Assembly (NCBI GenBank): GCA_963580285.1
Contig: OY757010.1
Coordinates: 75,558,858 to 75,622,857 of the forward strand
Reading direction: 5' to 3'
DNA from: Lucinisca nassula
Taxonomy: Eukaryota > Mollusca > Bivalvia > Lucinida > Lucinidae
DNA: 64,000 bases
Shown: positions 1 through 9,895 of the stretch, one piece after another
How the letters are laid out: the number at the start of each line of letters is the position of its first letter
Position numbering within the stretch: the first letter of the stretch is position 1
The notes under the pieces: model-generated
Databases searched by the model: none
Told to the model about the DNA's origin: nothing
Seen by the model: the letters and a program-made list of their open reading frames with translations, nothing else
Position numbers and translations under genes: made by a program

Positions 1-3000
1 TATAATACTTGTCTTTTTCAGTTTCGAGAGGCTGTAAGACCATAGTTTTGGAAAGAGGTGGCAAAGGATAACCAAATCGACAGATTTTATCTTCTCGTTT
101 TCTACATGTTCTAGAATGTTTGTGAATTTGAAGTTCTATTAAATGACGAAGATGTGAATTATCTATAGAACATTTCAAATACTGATCCACATAAGCAGCC
201 AACTCTACATCCGAATCCACATTGAATTTTGGTGCATTCTGTACCCATACAATCATATGAATGTGTGGCGATCCACGTTGCTGAAATTCCACTCTAAAAA
301 AGTAATCAACAACTTTTCCAAGAGGTTCATGCTCACTCTTTAGAACTGTGTTGATGAATTCTTTAACTCTATGCTCGACATATCTAGAACAAGTGACTGG
401 ATCCGATTGAATAAGTTTTATCTTTTGTTCCCATGCCAAGTTTTCAATTTGATCATCAGTGTAGTTGAAATTTTTATTTAAAGTAGCTAGCATTTTCAAA
501 AGCTCAATCCATCTTGTATCAGCCGAGGACAATGACATAAACCAAGTTGGCAAACCCAACTGACGAATCATAGCATAAACATCTTTTTTTCTAGATTCTA
601 AATATGCTGGAGAATTTCTTAGCTGTTTAAACAAATAGTAACCTTCATCATTTTTTACAATACTGTCAATACACTCTGAGTTTCTTGCTTGTACTGCAGT
701 AATATTATTTGTTCCCGTTTGGCACCTTCTAACAGCAAGGTTTGCTTTATCGTTCAGTTGCTTCATTTGTATTTTTTTCAGTTTAAAAAATATATTGGGT
801 ACACTGTTAGCAGCACGCCTATCCTGGCTTCTCAATTCCCATTTTGCAATATCACTATAATGTACAGGCACTTTTCTATCATCATTATCTATGCGCCTCT
901 GCCCACAAAATATGGTTGGAAAACAAAGATATTCTGAATCTTTATCTTGAAATATACTGAGTGGCCTTTGACCTTCTCCAGGAGCAAATGTGAATGTAGA
1001 ATTTCTGTTTTCAAGATCAGCATCATCCAATAGAGTGTCAATATTTCCCACATTTTCTTGTGCGATTTCTTCTGCATCTGAATCATACAGTTCTTCGACA
1101 TGAGGTGTGTTATGATTTGAAATATCATCATTTTTTTCTAACTGATCGTTTGGATAATTGTTACACATTTCACTAACAACACCATCAAAATCAATAATAT
1201 CATACTTTGAACATTCTTTTGTACACAACTCAAAAAAATTATGTATAACCTCAGCTTGGTTCTGATTACATGGACTATCCTGAAGACTTTCATCCAAAAT
1301 ACCATCAGAATCATCATTATTTGTTTCAGAGCAGGTTTTTTTTTGTGATTCAAAAAATGCATGCAGTGTTTCATTACTTTCTTCTGTGATTCTCTTTAAC
1401 CACTGCTGGTCTATTTCAACATTTGCGTTTTTGTACAATTCACTACCACTCATTAGCCAATGCAAAGCACAAAGCACATGATATGGTCGAACATTTTCTG
1501 AGAAAACATATGACTTAAATGACATCTTCTTCTTTAATTTCACTGCAACTGTAACATTTTCATCAAAAGGCCTAGGTAAAGCATTTACAACTGGTTGAAT
1601 GTCAACAGGTACATTAACAACATTTCCTTTTACTGATAACTGGCGACCTCTAGGTAGTTCTCTCATCTGCATGAATGGTATACGTAAAGCAATAAGGCGT
1701 TCTTCAAGTGGAAACAACTCCAATTCTTTTGGTTTTGGTGGCCACTTCATTCCGTTTACAACAGACAATTTTGGGACTTTACCACACTTAATATTGTCTT
1801 TGCATGTACAGCATATCCATTCTTCTTCATTGACTGATTTCACCCCTGTTAAGTACTTTTCCTTGTCTTCAGAAACAAATGTCTTAGCTTTTGATACAGT
1901 CTCTTCAAACCATGTCTGTTGACAGCAACTACATATATAGACAGGTCCAACTGATATATTCTTGTGAAACTTTTCAATACAAACATCAATATCACTACCA
2001 CATTTTCTGCGCTTTGTGTTTATCTTTTCAACTTGTGAAAAAGATGGATCTTTACGCTTGGTAGCTTTTCTTTTACTGTCTATAATGTTTTCAGCTTTCT
2101 TGTTTTTTTCATTTAGTCTCCACTGTTGTTTTGCAACCCTTTCTTGTTCTAATTTGTATGAATCTGATCTCGCCTTCCTCTTTGATAGATTTTGTATTGC
2201 AATATCTTTTTTTTTTAATTCAAGGCATTCTCGAGATTGTCGTTTCTTTTCACTTTCCCATTTTTTGTATTCATCTATTAATCTAGCCCTTCTCATACAT
2301 GCCTTTGTCATAGCTTTGTCTTTTCTACAATATTCTTCAGATTGTCTAGCACTCTGCTTAGATTTAAGTGTATATTCTTTATCCTTTTTTCGATATTCTT
2401 CAAATTGTCTAGCACTCTGCTTAGATTTAAGTGTATATTCTTTATCCTTTTTTCGATATTCTTCAGATTGTCTAGCACTCTGCATTGATTTTAGCGTATA
2501 TTCTTTATCCTTTTTTCGATATTCTTCAGACTGTCTAGCACTCTGCTTAGATTTTAGTGTATATTCTTTATCCTTTTTTCGATATTCTTCAGATTGTCTA
2601 GCACTCTGCATTGATTTTAGTGTATATTCTTTATCCTTTTTTCGATATTCTTCAGACTGTCTAGCACTCTGCTTAGATTTTAGTGTATATTCTCTATCCT
2701 TTTTTCGATATTCTTCAGATTGTCTAGCACTCTGCATTGATTTTAGCGTATATTCTTTATCCTTTTTTCGATATTCTTCAGACTGTCTAGCACTCTGCTT
2801 AGATTTTAGTGTATATTCTTTATCCTTTTTTCGATATTCTTCAGACTGTCTAGCACTCTGCATTGATTTTAGTGTATACTCTTTGTCTTTTCCTTTGAAG
2901 TTAGAGTCTTGCCTTCGTTTCTCCATATAAACTCTCATATATTCTTTTCTTTCTGTAGCTTTTTTCTTGTTTATTTTTATTTCTTTGTTCCTCATCTTTT

Positions 3001-4489
3001 GATTTTTAGTCACATTTGTACTACTCCGTGTCTTTTCTTCAAGTTTATGCTTTTGATCCTTAAAGTATTTGCCAATAAGTGTTGCATGATTTTCACTGCT
3101 TGAATTAGCAAATAAGTCTTCTCTTGCATGTGAATTCCTCATATGGCTTTCAGACACCTTTCTCTTGTAAGTTACAGTTTTCCAAGCATAGTCACATGGA
3201 GTGTCAGTATGGTTGTCTGCATGATTTTCAATATCAAATATTGAATGATGCTCTGGATTAGATAAGTCAAAGTCTATAGGAAGAATTTCAAACTGCGTGG
3301 AAATTGAAATCATCATACTTTCAAACAACGCATATAGAAATGCAACTAGATCATCTAAACAATTGAAAGCAGCTAGTAATGATTTTCCATCCGGAACAGA
3401 TAATCCATTTAAACCATGTGAATGTGAATCAAATATAAAATATTTACAATCTCTCTTGAACACAGAGCAACAAATTGAACCCATCATTAATAAAACACTT
3501 GGAGAATTTTGTAGAGAAGTGTACAATGCTTGGTGAAGAGTAGGTAAACTGGTATTGACAAACTGTTCTGTGCAAAGACCTGTCACAATAGCAGATGTTT
3601 TCACAACAACTTCTTTGTTTAAAATTGAAACTAATCTTGGAAGTTCATCAAAGCTTAGTAACTTACTCCTGAATTTACCTTCTGCCTTTAATTCACCAAT
3701 GATCTTATTATATAGACTATCTCCAGCTAAAAGAATGTTGTCTAGATCTGTACTACAAGCAATGTCTGAGTATGCTGCATATATTAATGAACAAAGTGCA
3801 TTTGCAGTACATTGGCATCCTCTGGACTCATTGCTAAATATTTCTGAACCTTGGTGAAAAGATCCCAGTTCAAATTTGACAGAGTTAAATGGACCATTAG
3901 AAGGCTTCCATAGCACTGTTTCAGTTTGTTCCATTAAAGGAAATGCTGTATACATAATTTTTTCATCAACTTGAGTAGAGCTTGAAAATACAGTCTTTGT
4001 AAATTCTATGGGTGAATGTATTTTGGTATTTTGTCCTAGTTGTTGTCTGTTAGTATTGTCATTTGAACTTTGCAAAACTTCGATATTTTGTTCTGGTTGT
4101 TTTCTGTAAATATCTTTGTCATTTCTACTTTGTAATACTGAGTTCATATCTTTGTCATTTCTACTTTGTAATACTGAGTTCATATCTTTGTCATTTCTAC
4201 TTTGTAAAACTGAAGCATCAGATGTCACGCTGAGGCAGGTCATACCCACATCTGAAGAACTAGATGACCCTGGGCCAGATGATACGCTGGGGCAGGTCAT
4301 ACCCACATCTGACAAAATAATTGACCCTGGCACAGATGTCCCCATCGCTACAAGCGATTGGGGCTTAGATCCTCCACGATCTATGAGGGGGGTCAGGCCC
4401 ACATCTGAGATAAGTAACCCAGGGCTACTACCATTAGCCCTCACCATGGTCTTTGCCAATGACCTCTTCCATGTCTTCTTGCGTGGCAT
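1..4489 (-). CDS. Helitron (Helentron-type) rolling-circle replicase, partial; helicase end off window
   Basis: One minus-strand frame is open from an ATG at 4489 (in-frame TGA two codons upstream) to the left edge, at least 1,495 codons; no stop in the stretches translated. In order: a Ser-rich leader with three 12-residue repeats (NDKDMNSVLQSR); a papain/OTU-like region with SRGCQCTANAL (Cys227) and FDSHSHG (Asp354, His356); nine 21-residue charged repeats (about 530-720); a CxxC-containing, DUF6570-like region (about 877-977, MQMRELPRGRQ); LCFPTIFCGQ; and the Helitron_like_N/HUH Rep domain with SPHIHMIVW (His1409, His1411) and YVDQY (Tyr1433, Tyr1437). In this family the HUH tyrosines nick DNA for rolling-circle transposition; a Pif1-type helicase should follow beyond position 1. 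The protease reading rests on motif appearance only. An uninterrupted frame this long suggests a young copy. Element termini were not found. Confidence 0.92.
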   Translation of the reverse strand, partial: MPRKKTWKRSLAKTMVRANGSSPGLLISDVGLTPLIDRGGSKPQSLVAMGTSVPGSIILSDVGMTCPSVSSGPGSSSSSDVGMTCLSVTSDASVLQSRNDKDMNSVLQSRNDKDMNSVLQSRNDKDIYRKQPEQNIEVLQSSNDNTNRQQLGQNTKIHSPIEFTKTVFSSSTQVDEKIMYTAFPLMEQTETVLWKPSNGPFNSVKFELGSFHQGSEIFSNESRGCQCTANALCSLIYAAYSDIACSTDLDNILLAGDSLYNKIIGELKAEGKFRSKLLSFDELPRLVSILNKEVVVKTSAIVTGLCTEQFVNTSLPTLHQALYTSLQNSPSVLLMMGSICCSVFKRDCKYFIFDSHSHGLNGLSVPDGKSLLAAFNCLDDLVAFLYALFESMMISISTQFEILPIDFDLSNPEHHSIFDIENHADNHTDTPCDYAWKTVTYKRKVSESHMRNSHAREDLFANSSSENHATLIGKYFKDQKHKLEEKTRSSTNVTKNQKMRNKEIKINKKKATERKEYMRVYMEKRRQDSNFKGKDKEYTLKSMQSARQSEEYRKKDKEYTLKSKQSARQSEEYRKKDKEYTLKSMQSARQSEEYRKKDREYTLKSKQSARQSEEYRKKDKEYTLKSMQSARQSEEYRKKDKEYTLKSKQSARQSEEYRKKDKEYTLKSMQSARQSEEYRKKDKEYTLKSKQSARQFEEYRKKDKEYTLKSKQSARQSEEYCRKDKAMTKACMRRARLIDEYKKWESEKKRQSRECLELKKKDIAIQNLSKRKARSDSYKLEQERVAKQQWRLNEKNKKAENIIDSKRKATKRKDPSFSQVEKINTKRRKCGSDIDVCIEKFHKNISVGPVYICSCCQQTWFEETVSKAKTFVSEDKEKYLTGVKSVNEEEWICCTCKDNIKCGKVPKLSVVNGMKWPPKPKELELFPLEERLIALRIPFMQMRELPRGRQLSVKGNVVNVPVDIQPVVNALPRPFDENVTVAVKLKKKMSFKSYVFSENVRPYHVLCALHWLMSGSELYKNANVEIDQQWLKRITEESNETLHAFFESQKKTCSETNNDDSDGILDESLQDSPCNQNQAEVIHNFFELCTKECSKYDIIDFDGVVSEMCNNYPNDQLEKNDDISNHNTPHVEELYDSDAEEIAQENVGNIDTLLDDADLENRNSTFTFAPGEGQRPLSIFQDKDSEYLCFPTIFCGQRRIDNDDRKVPVHYSDIAKWELRSQDRRAANSVPNIFFKLKKIQMKQLNDKANLAVRRCQTGTNNITAVQARNSECIDSIVKNDEGYYLFKQLRNSPAYLESRKKDVYAMIRQLGLPTWFMSLSSADTRWIELLKMLATLNKNFNYTDDQIENLAWEQKIKLIQSDPVTCSRYVEHRVKEFINTVLKSEHEPLGKVVDYFFRVEFQQRGSPHIHMIVWVQNAPKFNVDSDVELAAYVDQYLKCSIDNSHLRHLIELQIHKHSRTCRKREDKICRFGYPLPPLSKTMVLQPLETEKDKYY
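2332..2900 (-). repeat. 63-bp tandem repeat inside the Helitron gene (nine 21-residue units)
   Basis: Nine head-to-tail 63 bp units, each coding SARQSEEYRKKDKEYTLKS plus two residues. Most units alternate between endings KQ and MQ, so the true period is partly 126 bp. The block is highly basic and acidic and should form a long charged helix. Similar ExYRxK repeats occur in other animal Helitron proteins; their function is not known. Reading the opposite strand gives a 304-residue Cys/Leu-rich shadow frame. Confidence 0.9.
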
Positions 4490-4744
4490 TACTCAACCTG
4501 AAAGATACAAAAGCAGGTGTCTGCTTTAAAAGGAAAAGGGGAAACGGTATTATCTTTAAATAATTCAAAATCTTGCCTATACTTAATGAATTTTTGTAAA
4601 ACAGACAGATTTTCTTTTCTCGCTTGAGCACAGTAATTTAACAAGGAAATCCCCCCAAAAACAAATGATAATCCTCTAGACTTTTATCATTCTGTATAGT
4701 TTTGGCCAAGCATTTTTAATAGGAGACTTCAATGTGAGACTTCA
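4490..4744. other. 5' flank of the Helitron gene
   Basis: This stretch is the upstream side of the minus-strand Helitron gene. I see no clear TATA box, no terminal TC and no CAAG-hairpin motif. A short direct repeat gagacttcaatgt occurs twice around 4722-4750, next to where a dispersed repeat begins, and may mark an insertion edge. Confidence 0.3.
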
Positions 4745-5300
4745 ATGTGTGCGCATGATGCTCCGTCTTTGGTCGAATCCCTCGGAGTCTAACTGTTGGT
4801 TTTCTTTTGCTCCAGCAATTCTGCTGTTGTATGCTGTTGAGTCCTCAACCTTGTTTCATCTCTGTAGTTTTTTATTTGTATGTTCTCGGAGATGTTACAC
4901 TGATGAGTTAGGAAGCTTTCATGCAGACTAAACAAAATTAGTGTATACCGCGACAGAGGTAAGGGCGAGGATTATGGCCATGTAAAATCGATTTAAGCCC
5001 CCCCCGTGGAATTCTTTCCACTGACCATTCCAAGGCGGTTCTTCTGTGGCAGTTTATTTATGTTGTTGTTTGTTACTTACTGTGTGTATCACTTGTGTCT
5101 TTTTATTTTGGATGGCCATATGGCCATTTTGTGGGAAAGTAACTGTCCTTATGGCCTTCCTTTGTTTAGGTTTCCATTATGGTCTGGTCACTTCATATTT
5201 GTGTTTCTTTCCCTTTTGTGTCTTTGATGGGTGGAGTAAGTTAATTGTATCGATTCCTGATCTTTGTTTTCCTCCTACTTTAAAAGCCAACTAAACTGTG
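4745..5300 (+). repeat. Dispersed repeat family A, copy 1
   Basis: About 550 bp recurring in the window: a copy at 5586-6140, a fragment at 31345-31600 and an inverted copy at 33680-34200. Shared phrases include ggagtctaac, gatggccatatggccatttt and gtgggaaagtaactgtcc. No coding frame is conserved between copies. I cannot name the family. Confidence 0.7.
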
Positions 5301-5585
5301 TAAACAACAGCAACAGATGATGGTGAAAGTTGGGGCCCTGAAAAAATGGTTTTAACCCTTCCTCACATTCATTATTGCTTTACATCCCAAAGTTGTTCTT
5401 TCATTGCAGTTTCATTTCATTTATTTTCATTTTTTATATCTTTTAATTTTCTAACACTTATGACTGTGTGTCCAAATTATTTAATTTAGTAAAAGTTACC
5501 GAGTTACCACCTGTTTGGGAAAAAACTACTTTTCCCAAAGCTTACAAAGAATTAGAGAGAATTTAATTCTATGTAATGTTGGTTA

Positions 5586-6140
5586 GTGCCTGAAGTTCTG
5601 TCTCTGGTCGGGTCCATCGGAGTCTAAATGTTGGTTTTCTTTTGCTCCAGCATTTCAGTGATTCCTTGCTGTCGAATCCTCACCATTGTTTCATCTCTGT
5701 GGTTCTTTGATTTTTGTGTTCACAGCAATGTTGCACTGATGAGTTGGGAGGCATTAATGAGGACTGAACAAATTGTCAAAATTGCTATGGAAATAAGTGT
5801 GAAGATTGTGACAACGTAAAATCGATTTAAGCCCCCAGTGGAATTTGTTTTACTGACTGTTCCAAGATGGTTCTTCTGTCCCGGTTCATTTTTGTTATGG
5901 TTTGTCTTTGAGTGTTTGTATCGCTTATATTATTTTGTTTTGGATAGCCAATTGGCCATTTTGTGGGAAAGTAACTGTCCTTTTTGGCTTTCCACTATTG
6001 ATGTTTCCATTAGGGTCTGGTTGTTTCATGTTTGTGTTTCTTTCCCTTTGGTGTCTCTGATTGGAGCTGTGGCTTAATTGCATCAATTCCTGATCATTAC
6101 TTTCACTTCTATTTTGTTTGTTTCGTTTACCACCCACTCA
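5586..6140 (+). repeat. Dispersed repeat family A, copy 2
   Basis: Diverged second copy of the repeat at 4745-5300, same orientation; shared phrases include ttggttttcttttgctccag, taaaatcgatttaagccccc and gccattttgtgggaaagtaa. The two copies are separated by about 290 bp of AT-rich sequence with no feature, which suggests a tandem duplication or two insertions side by side. Confidence 0.7.
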
Positions 6141-6149
6141 ACACAATCT

Positions 6150-6420
6150 AGGTTAGTTTTTAGCCAGTAAGGTTACCTAACCACACTATCAGGGCACCCT
6201 CATACGTATGATATTCACCAATATAGTGCATATTCTTTGGCCAGAAACTGACAACTACCTTTATTAAATAAGCACAAGGCAGGTAATGACCTTATAATAG
6301 ATTTCATGATCGATCTTCCAGCAATGAATGTTCCTAACCCTAGCAGGTATCCAATCTGCGACCTCCTGATCACAAGTTAGACAGGCATCCTACTGAGCTA
6401 GCAAGGCCAGAAGGGAAAGA
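6150..6420 (-). mobile_element. tRNA-derived SINE (family S1), diverged
   Basis: On the minus strand the right end reads as a tRNA-like head with an A-box-like TAGCTCAGTAGGATGCC and a degenerate B box before GGATACC. The body matches copies at 9280-9525 and 56690-56975 (shared: taaccacact, aactgacaactacc, gatcacaagt). Pol III transcription would run leftwards. The B box is decayed, so this copy is probably silent. Confidence 0.65.
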
Positions 6421-7234
6421 GCTACTAAATTGGCCTGTACCCTATGATTTTATTGTTTGTTAAGAAGTGTCTTTTTGTCTTTCCCTTTGACTTTAAGGAT
6501 AAGCTCTGGGTTCTGTTTCAATCAGTTCCTGTTTGAATCAGTTCCTGAAGTATCTTTCAACATCAGTTTTATTACTTTTCTAGTAGTTCTCCAGACAAGC
6601 ATTGATTAAAAAAAAGTATACTTGTTAAAAAAACAGGTATTTACTGTTCTTTGATACTGCAATACCTCTTGATGGCCTCTATCATTTTTGCTTATTACTT
6701 CAAAAGTTTTTTGGTTTTTAGAGTATAAGTAACCTAACCTCTGACCTCAAACACAATAGCATAAAACATTATTGGCAAGTCCAAATTATCAGCATGCAAT
6801 ATCAAGGATTTTCATGTTGATAATTGTACTTTGTCTTCATTCTTTTGGGCACTGTATTATACAAACTATTCTTCTATCAAACAAAAGGTGTGATTCACTC
6901 TGATTTTGCCAATACCATTTACCTATTACTTTTTACTATCATTAACAAAACAATCATTCATTTACCTTGAAATACAGTGATGAGCTGTAACTTGTTTTAA
7001 GCACAGTTTTCCACTATTATACACAACACTAAGTCACTAAGTCACAAACACTGTCTATATATCAATCACTAAGTCACAAATACTGTCTATCTATCACTTT
7101 GTCAATTATATTTTCTTTTCAGAAATCTTGTTGATACTACAAAAAAGGAAAGCTGTATTAGACAAATTTACTGTAAAAAACAAACCAATTTTTTTTAAGA
7201 ATCTGAAAAAATTACTGTTTCAATAAATTAAGAA
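6421..7234. other. Gene-free AT-rich stretch
   Basis: AT-rich sequence without an open frame, clear repeat or RNA signature. A short duplication of cactaagtcacaaa(c/t)actgtctat near 7030-7095 is the only structure noticed. Confidence 0.5.
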
Positions 7235-8440
7235 ACAAGATGTGTTTGTGAAACACGGATGCCCCCGGACAGTGCATGTTAAATATGAAAGCAGTATCAC
7301 TAAGCAATCGAATGGTATGGCCAATGTTCAAGTCTTAAAAAAGTAGATCAAGGTCATGAGGTCAAAAATTATGGGATCGTTGGAAAGGTCTTTTGACATA
7401 GAATGCACATGTGAAATATGAAATCCCTATCACTTACCAATCGAAAGTTATGGCCAATGTTAAAGTTTTTAAAAAATAGGTCAAATGTCAAGGTCAAGGT
7501 AAAAAAATACGGTACCTATGGAAAGATATTGTGATAAAGAATGCACATGTGAAATATGAAAGACCTATCACTTACCAATCCAAAGTTATGGACTGTGTTA
7601 AAGTTTTTAAAAAGTAGATAAAATGTCATGGTCAAGGTCATGAGGTCAAAAATTATGATACCACTGGAAAGGTCTTGTGACAAGGAATACACATGTGAAA
7701 TATTAAAAGCCCTACGACTTACCAATCGAAAGTTAGGGCCAATGTTAAAGTTTTTTTTAAAGTAGGTCAAATGTCAAGGTCACAAGGTCAAAAATTATGG
7801 TAACACTAGAAAGGTCTTGTGACAAGGAATGCACATGTGAAATATGAAACCCTATCACTTACCAATCAAAAGTTATGGCCAATGTTAAAGTTTTTAAAAA
7901 GTAGGTGAAACGTCAAGGTCAAGGTCATGAAGTCAAAAATTATGGTACCACTGGAAAGGTCTTGTGACAAGGAATGCACGTGTGAAATACGAGCTATGTA
8001 AGCTATATCAATTACCATTCAAACATTATGCCCAATGTTAAAGTTTTTGTGAATGTTAAAAGTTTTTTTTTAGAAGAAGTAGATCAAATGACAAGGTCAA
8101 GAGGTCAAAAATTATGGTATCACTGGAACGGTCTTGCTACATGGAATAGACATGTGAAATATGAAAGTCCTATCACTAACCAATCAAACTTTATGGCTAA
8201 TCTTAAAGTTTTTAAAAAGGAGGTCAAAAGAAGGTCAGATGTCAAGGTAACGGTCACAAGGTCCAAATTTATGGTATCTCTTGAAAGGTATTGTGACAAG
8301 GAATGCACATGTGAAAGAAGAAAGCCCTATAAGTTACCATTCAAAAGTTATGCCCAATGTTCAGGTTTTTGCGGACAGACAAACAGACAGACAGTCCAAA
8401 ACTATATGCCCCCAGAATCTTTGATTACGGAGGCATAAAA
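7235..8440 (+). mobile_element. HINE-like non-autonomous element with ~144-bp tandem repeats
   Basis: Starts acaagatg followed by a short hairpin gtgtttgtgaaacac and the motif atgcccccgg. The core is about seven diverged units near 144 bp (phrases ggaatgcacatgtgaaatat, caatgttaaagtttttaaaa). It ends with a (gaca)n microsatellite near 8376-8395, a hairpin 8405-8436 whose right arm ggaggcat nearly complements the 5' motif, then aaaaat. Non-coding. Same plan as the elements at 21821 and 59275. Confidence 0.7.
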
Positions 8441-9279
8441 ATGAAGTAATTTAAAATACTGATTAGCTGAACATCAGTACACATATTGCAATTTTAAACT
8501 CAAATCTATAAAGGTATTTAAAATTAAATTCATGAAGAATTATCATTATATTTAAATATAAAGTGGATTTGATTTGTGTATGGCTGACAAAATTTATTAA
8601 ACTTCATTCATTCAACAATTAAAAAGGTGACTAAGTATTATAAAATGCTTCCCTACCGGGAGCATAAGTCATGATCAGCAAGGCGGTTTTACTCCAGGAA
8701 GAGACCCTCTATGCACAGATGAAGGTATTAGAAAAGGTAAAAGAGTGTTTATTTAATGTATCTTTAAAACCAACTAGATCTATTACTAAAAGTGATCTAT
8801 CAATAAAAGTGATTAATATCCCACAAAAATGTCTACAGACAAATTGAATTATGCTATATACTTCTGCTCAGTTTTGTTGCAGAGATTATAAAATTTCAAT
8901 TGCTACAGTTTTAGTTTTTACAATTTCATTCATACAACTAACATTATCCAAATAAGACTGGAATGCCATGCCAAACAACCTTCATCTTTCTTACCTGGTA
9001 CGTCTGCGATTACCCCTTTGTGGATAACCATTGTTTATAACTTTTTTCAGATGAACATAGTTTGTTAGTTAATTTTGGGGAGCTGATGGGAGTTGTAAGT
9101 TTCCTGATCATTGCCTCCACTTCTATTTTATGGCCAAGCCAACACTATTTAGTTAATTTTTGAGCCAGTTAGTTTGGTTTAAACATTATTTATTTTCATT
9201 TGTCAAACATTTACAAGTTCATACATAGACAGAATACAATAGTACATGCATACAGGATTTAAAATCAAGCATTCAAGCC
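8441..9279. other. Gene-free stretch
   Basis: AT-rich. A plus-strand frame at 8671-8844 (57 codons, starting MISKAVLLQEETLYAQMK) is open and contains a possible donor atgaag|gtatt, but no acceptor or homology supports an exon. Fragments at 9090-9180 resemble dispersed family A (tcctgatcattgcctccacttc). Confidence 0.4.
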
Positions 9280-9525
9280 AGTTAGTTTAACTAACCACAC
9301 TTTCGAGACAGGCTTATACATAAGTGGTTAACCAGTACAGTGCACAGTCTTTCACCAGAAGTTGATAACCACCCTTCTTGAATCAGCAGAAGGGAGAGAC
9401 CAACCAGAGAAAAGATTTCCTGATTGATAGCCATTTAAGAATGTTGCCAACCTCAGCAGGTATGGAACCCTTAACTTCTTGATCACCAGTCAGGAAAGCA
9501 TCCAACAGAGCTACCAGTCTGGCTT
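9280..9525 (-). mobile_element. tRNA-derived SINE (family S1)
   Basis: Minus-strand head has an A-box-like GGTAGCTCTGTTGGATGC and a B-box-like GGGTTCCATACC. The body matches the copies at 6150 and 56690 (ataagtggttaaccagtac, gatcaccagtca). The copies differ at many positions, so these are old insertions. Confidence 0.7.
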
Positions 9526-9895
9526 AGATGAATAAAAATTTTAAGACGAACAATCATTATATTCTTTAGCTAGAATAAACAATGTCCCGGGTACGACTAT
9601 AAATGACACCAATATTACTCTTCACCATGCTGGAAACTATGTATCTTCATGCCTGGAATAAAAAAAAAAATTATAGTGTCAATGTTAATAAAATACTTAT
9701 TATCATTAACTACACATGTACAACAATGTATTGTTTATTTATATTACCATGCATACATCAAAATGCTCTATAAAGGCTTGGGAGATTTTCAATGATGGTA
9801 AACCATGTAAAAGTCTCTATTAATGATTCAATTTTCTCTAAAGTATTTTTATACATTCTGATGTCTAAAAAAACTGTACCAATTAAGTGCCGCTA
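9526..9895. other. Gene-free stretch
   Basis: AT-rich spacer before the large satellite array; no gene or repeat recognised. Confidence 0.4.

Noticed and set aside
2016..2930. A 304-residue plus-strand frame rich in Cys, Leu and Ser with repeats
   Set aside because: It is the antisense of the 63 bp repeat block in the minus-strand Helitron gene, which has clear domains.
8671..8844. A 57-codon plus-strand frame starting MISKAVLLQEETLYAQMK with a possible donor
   Set aside because: No acceptor, no homology recognised, and AT-rich neighbours; could be chance.
8930..9060. A possible terminal CCDC186 exon near ctttcttacctggtacg (minus donor cag|gtaag)
   Set aside because: No acceptor and no sequence resembling the expected conserved C-terminal block.
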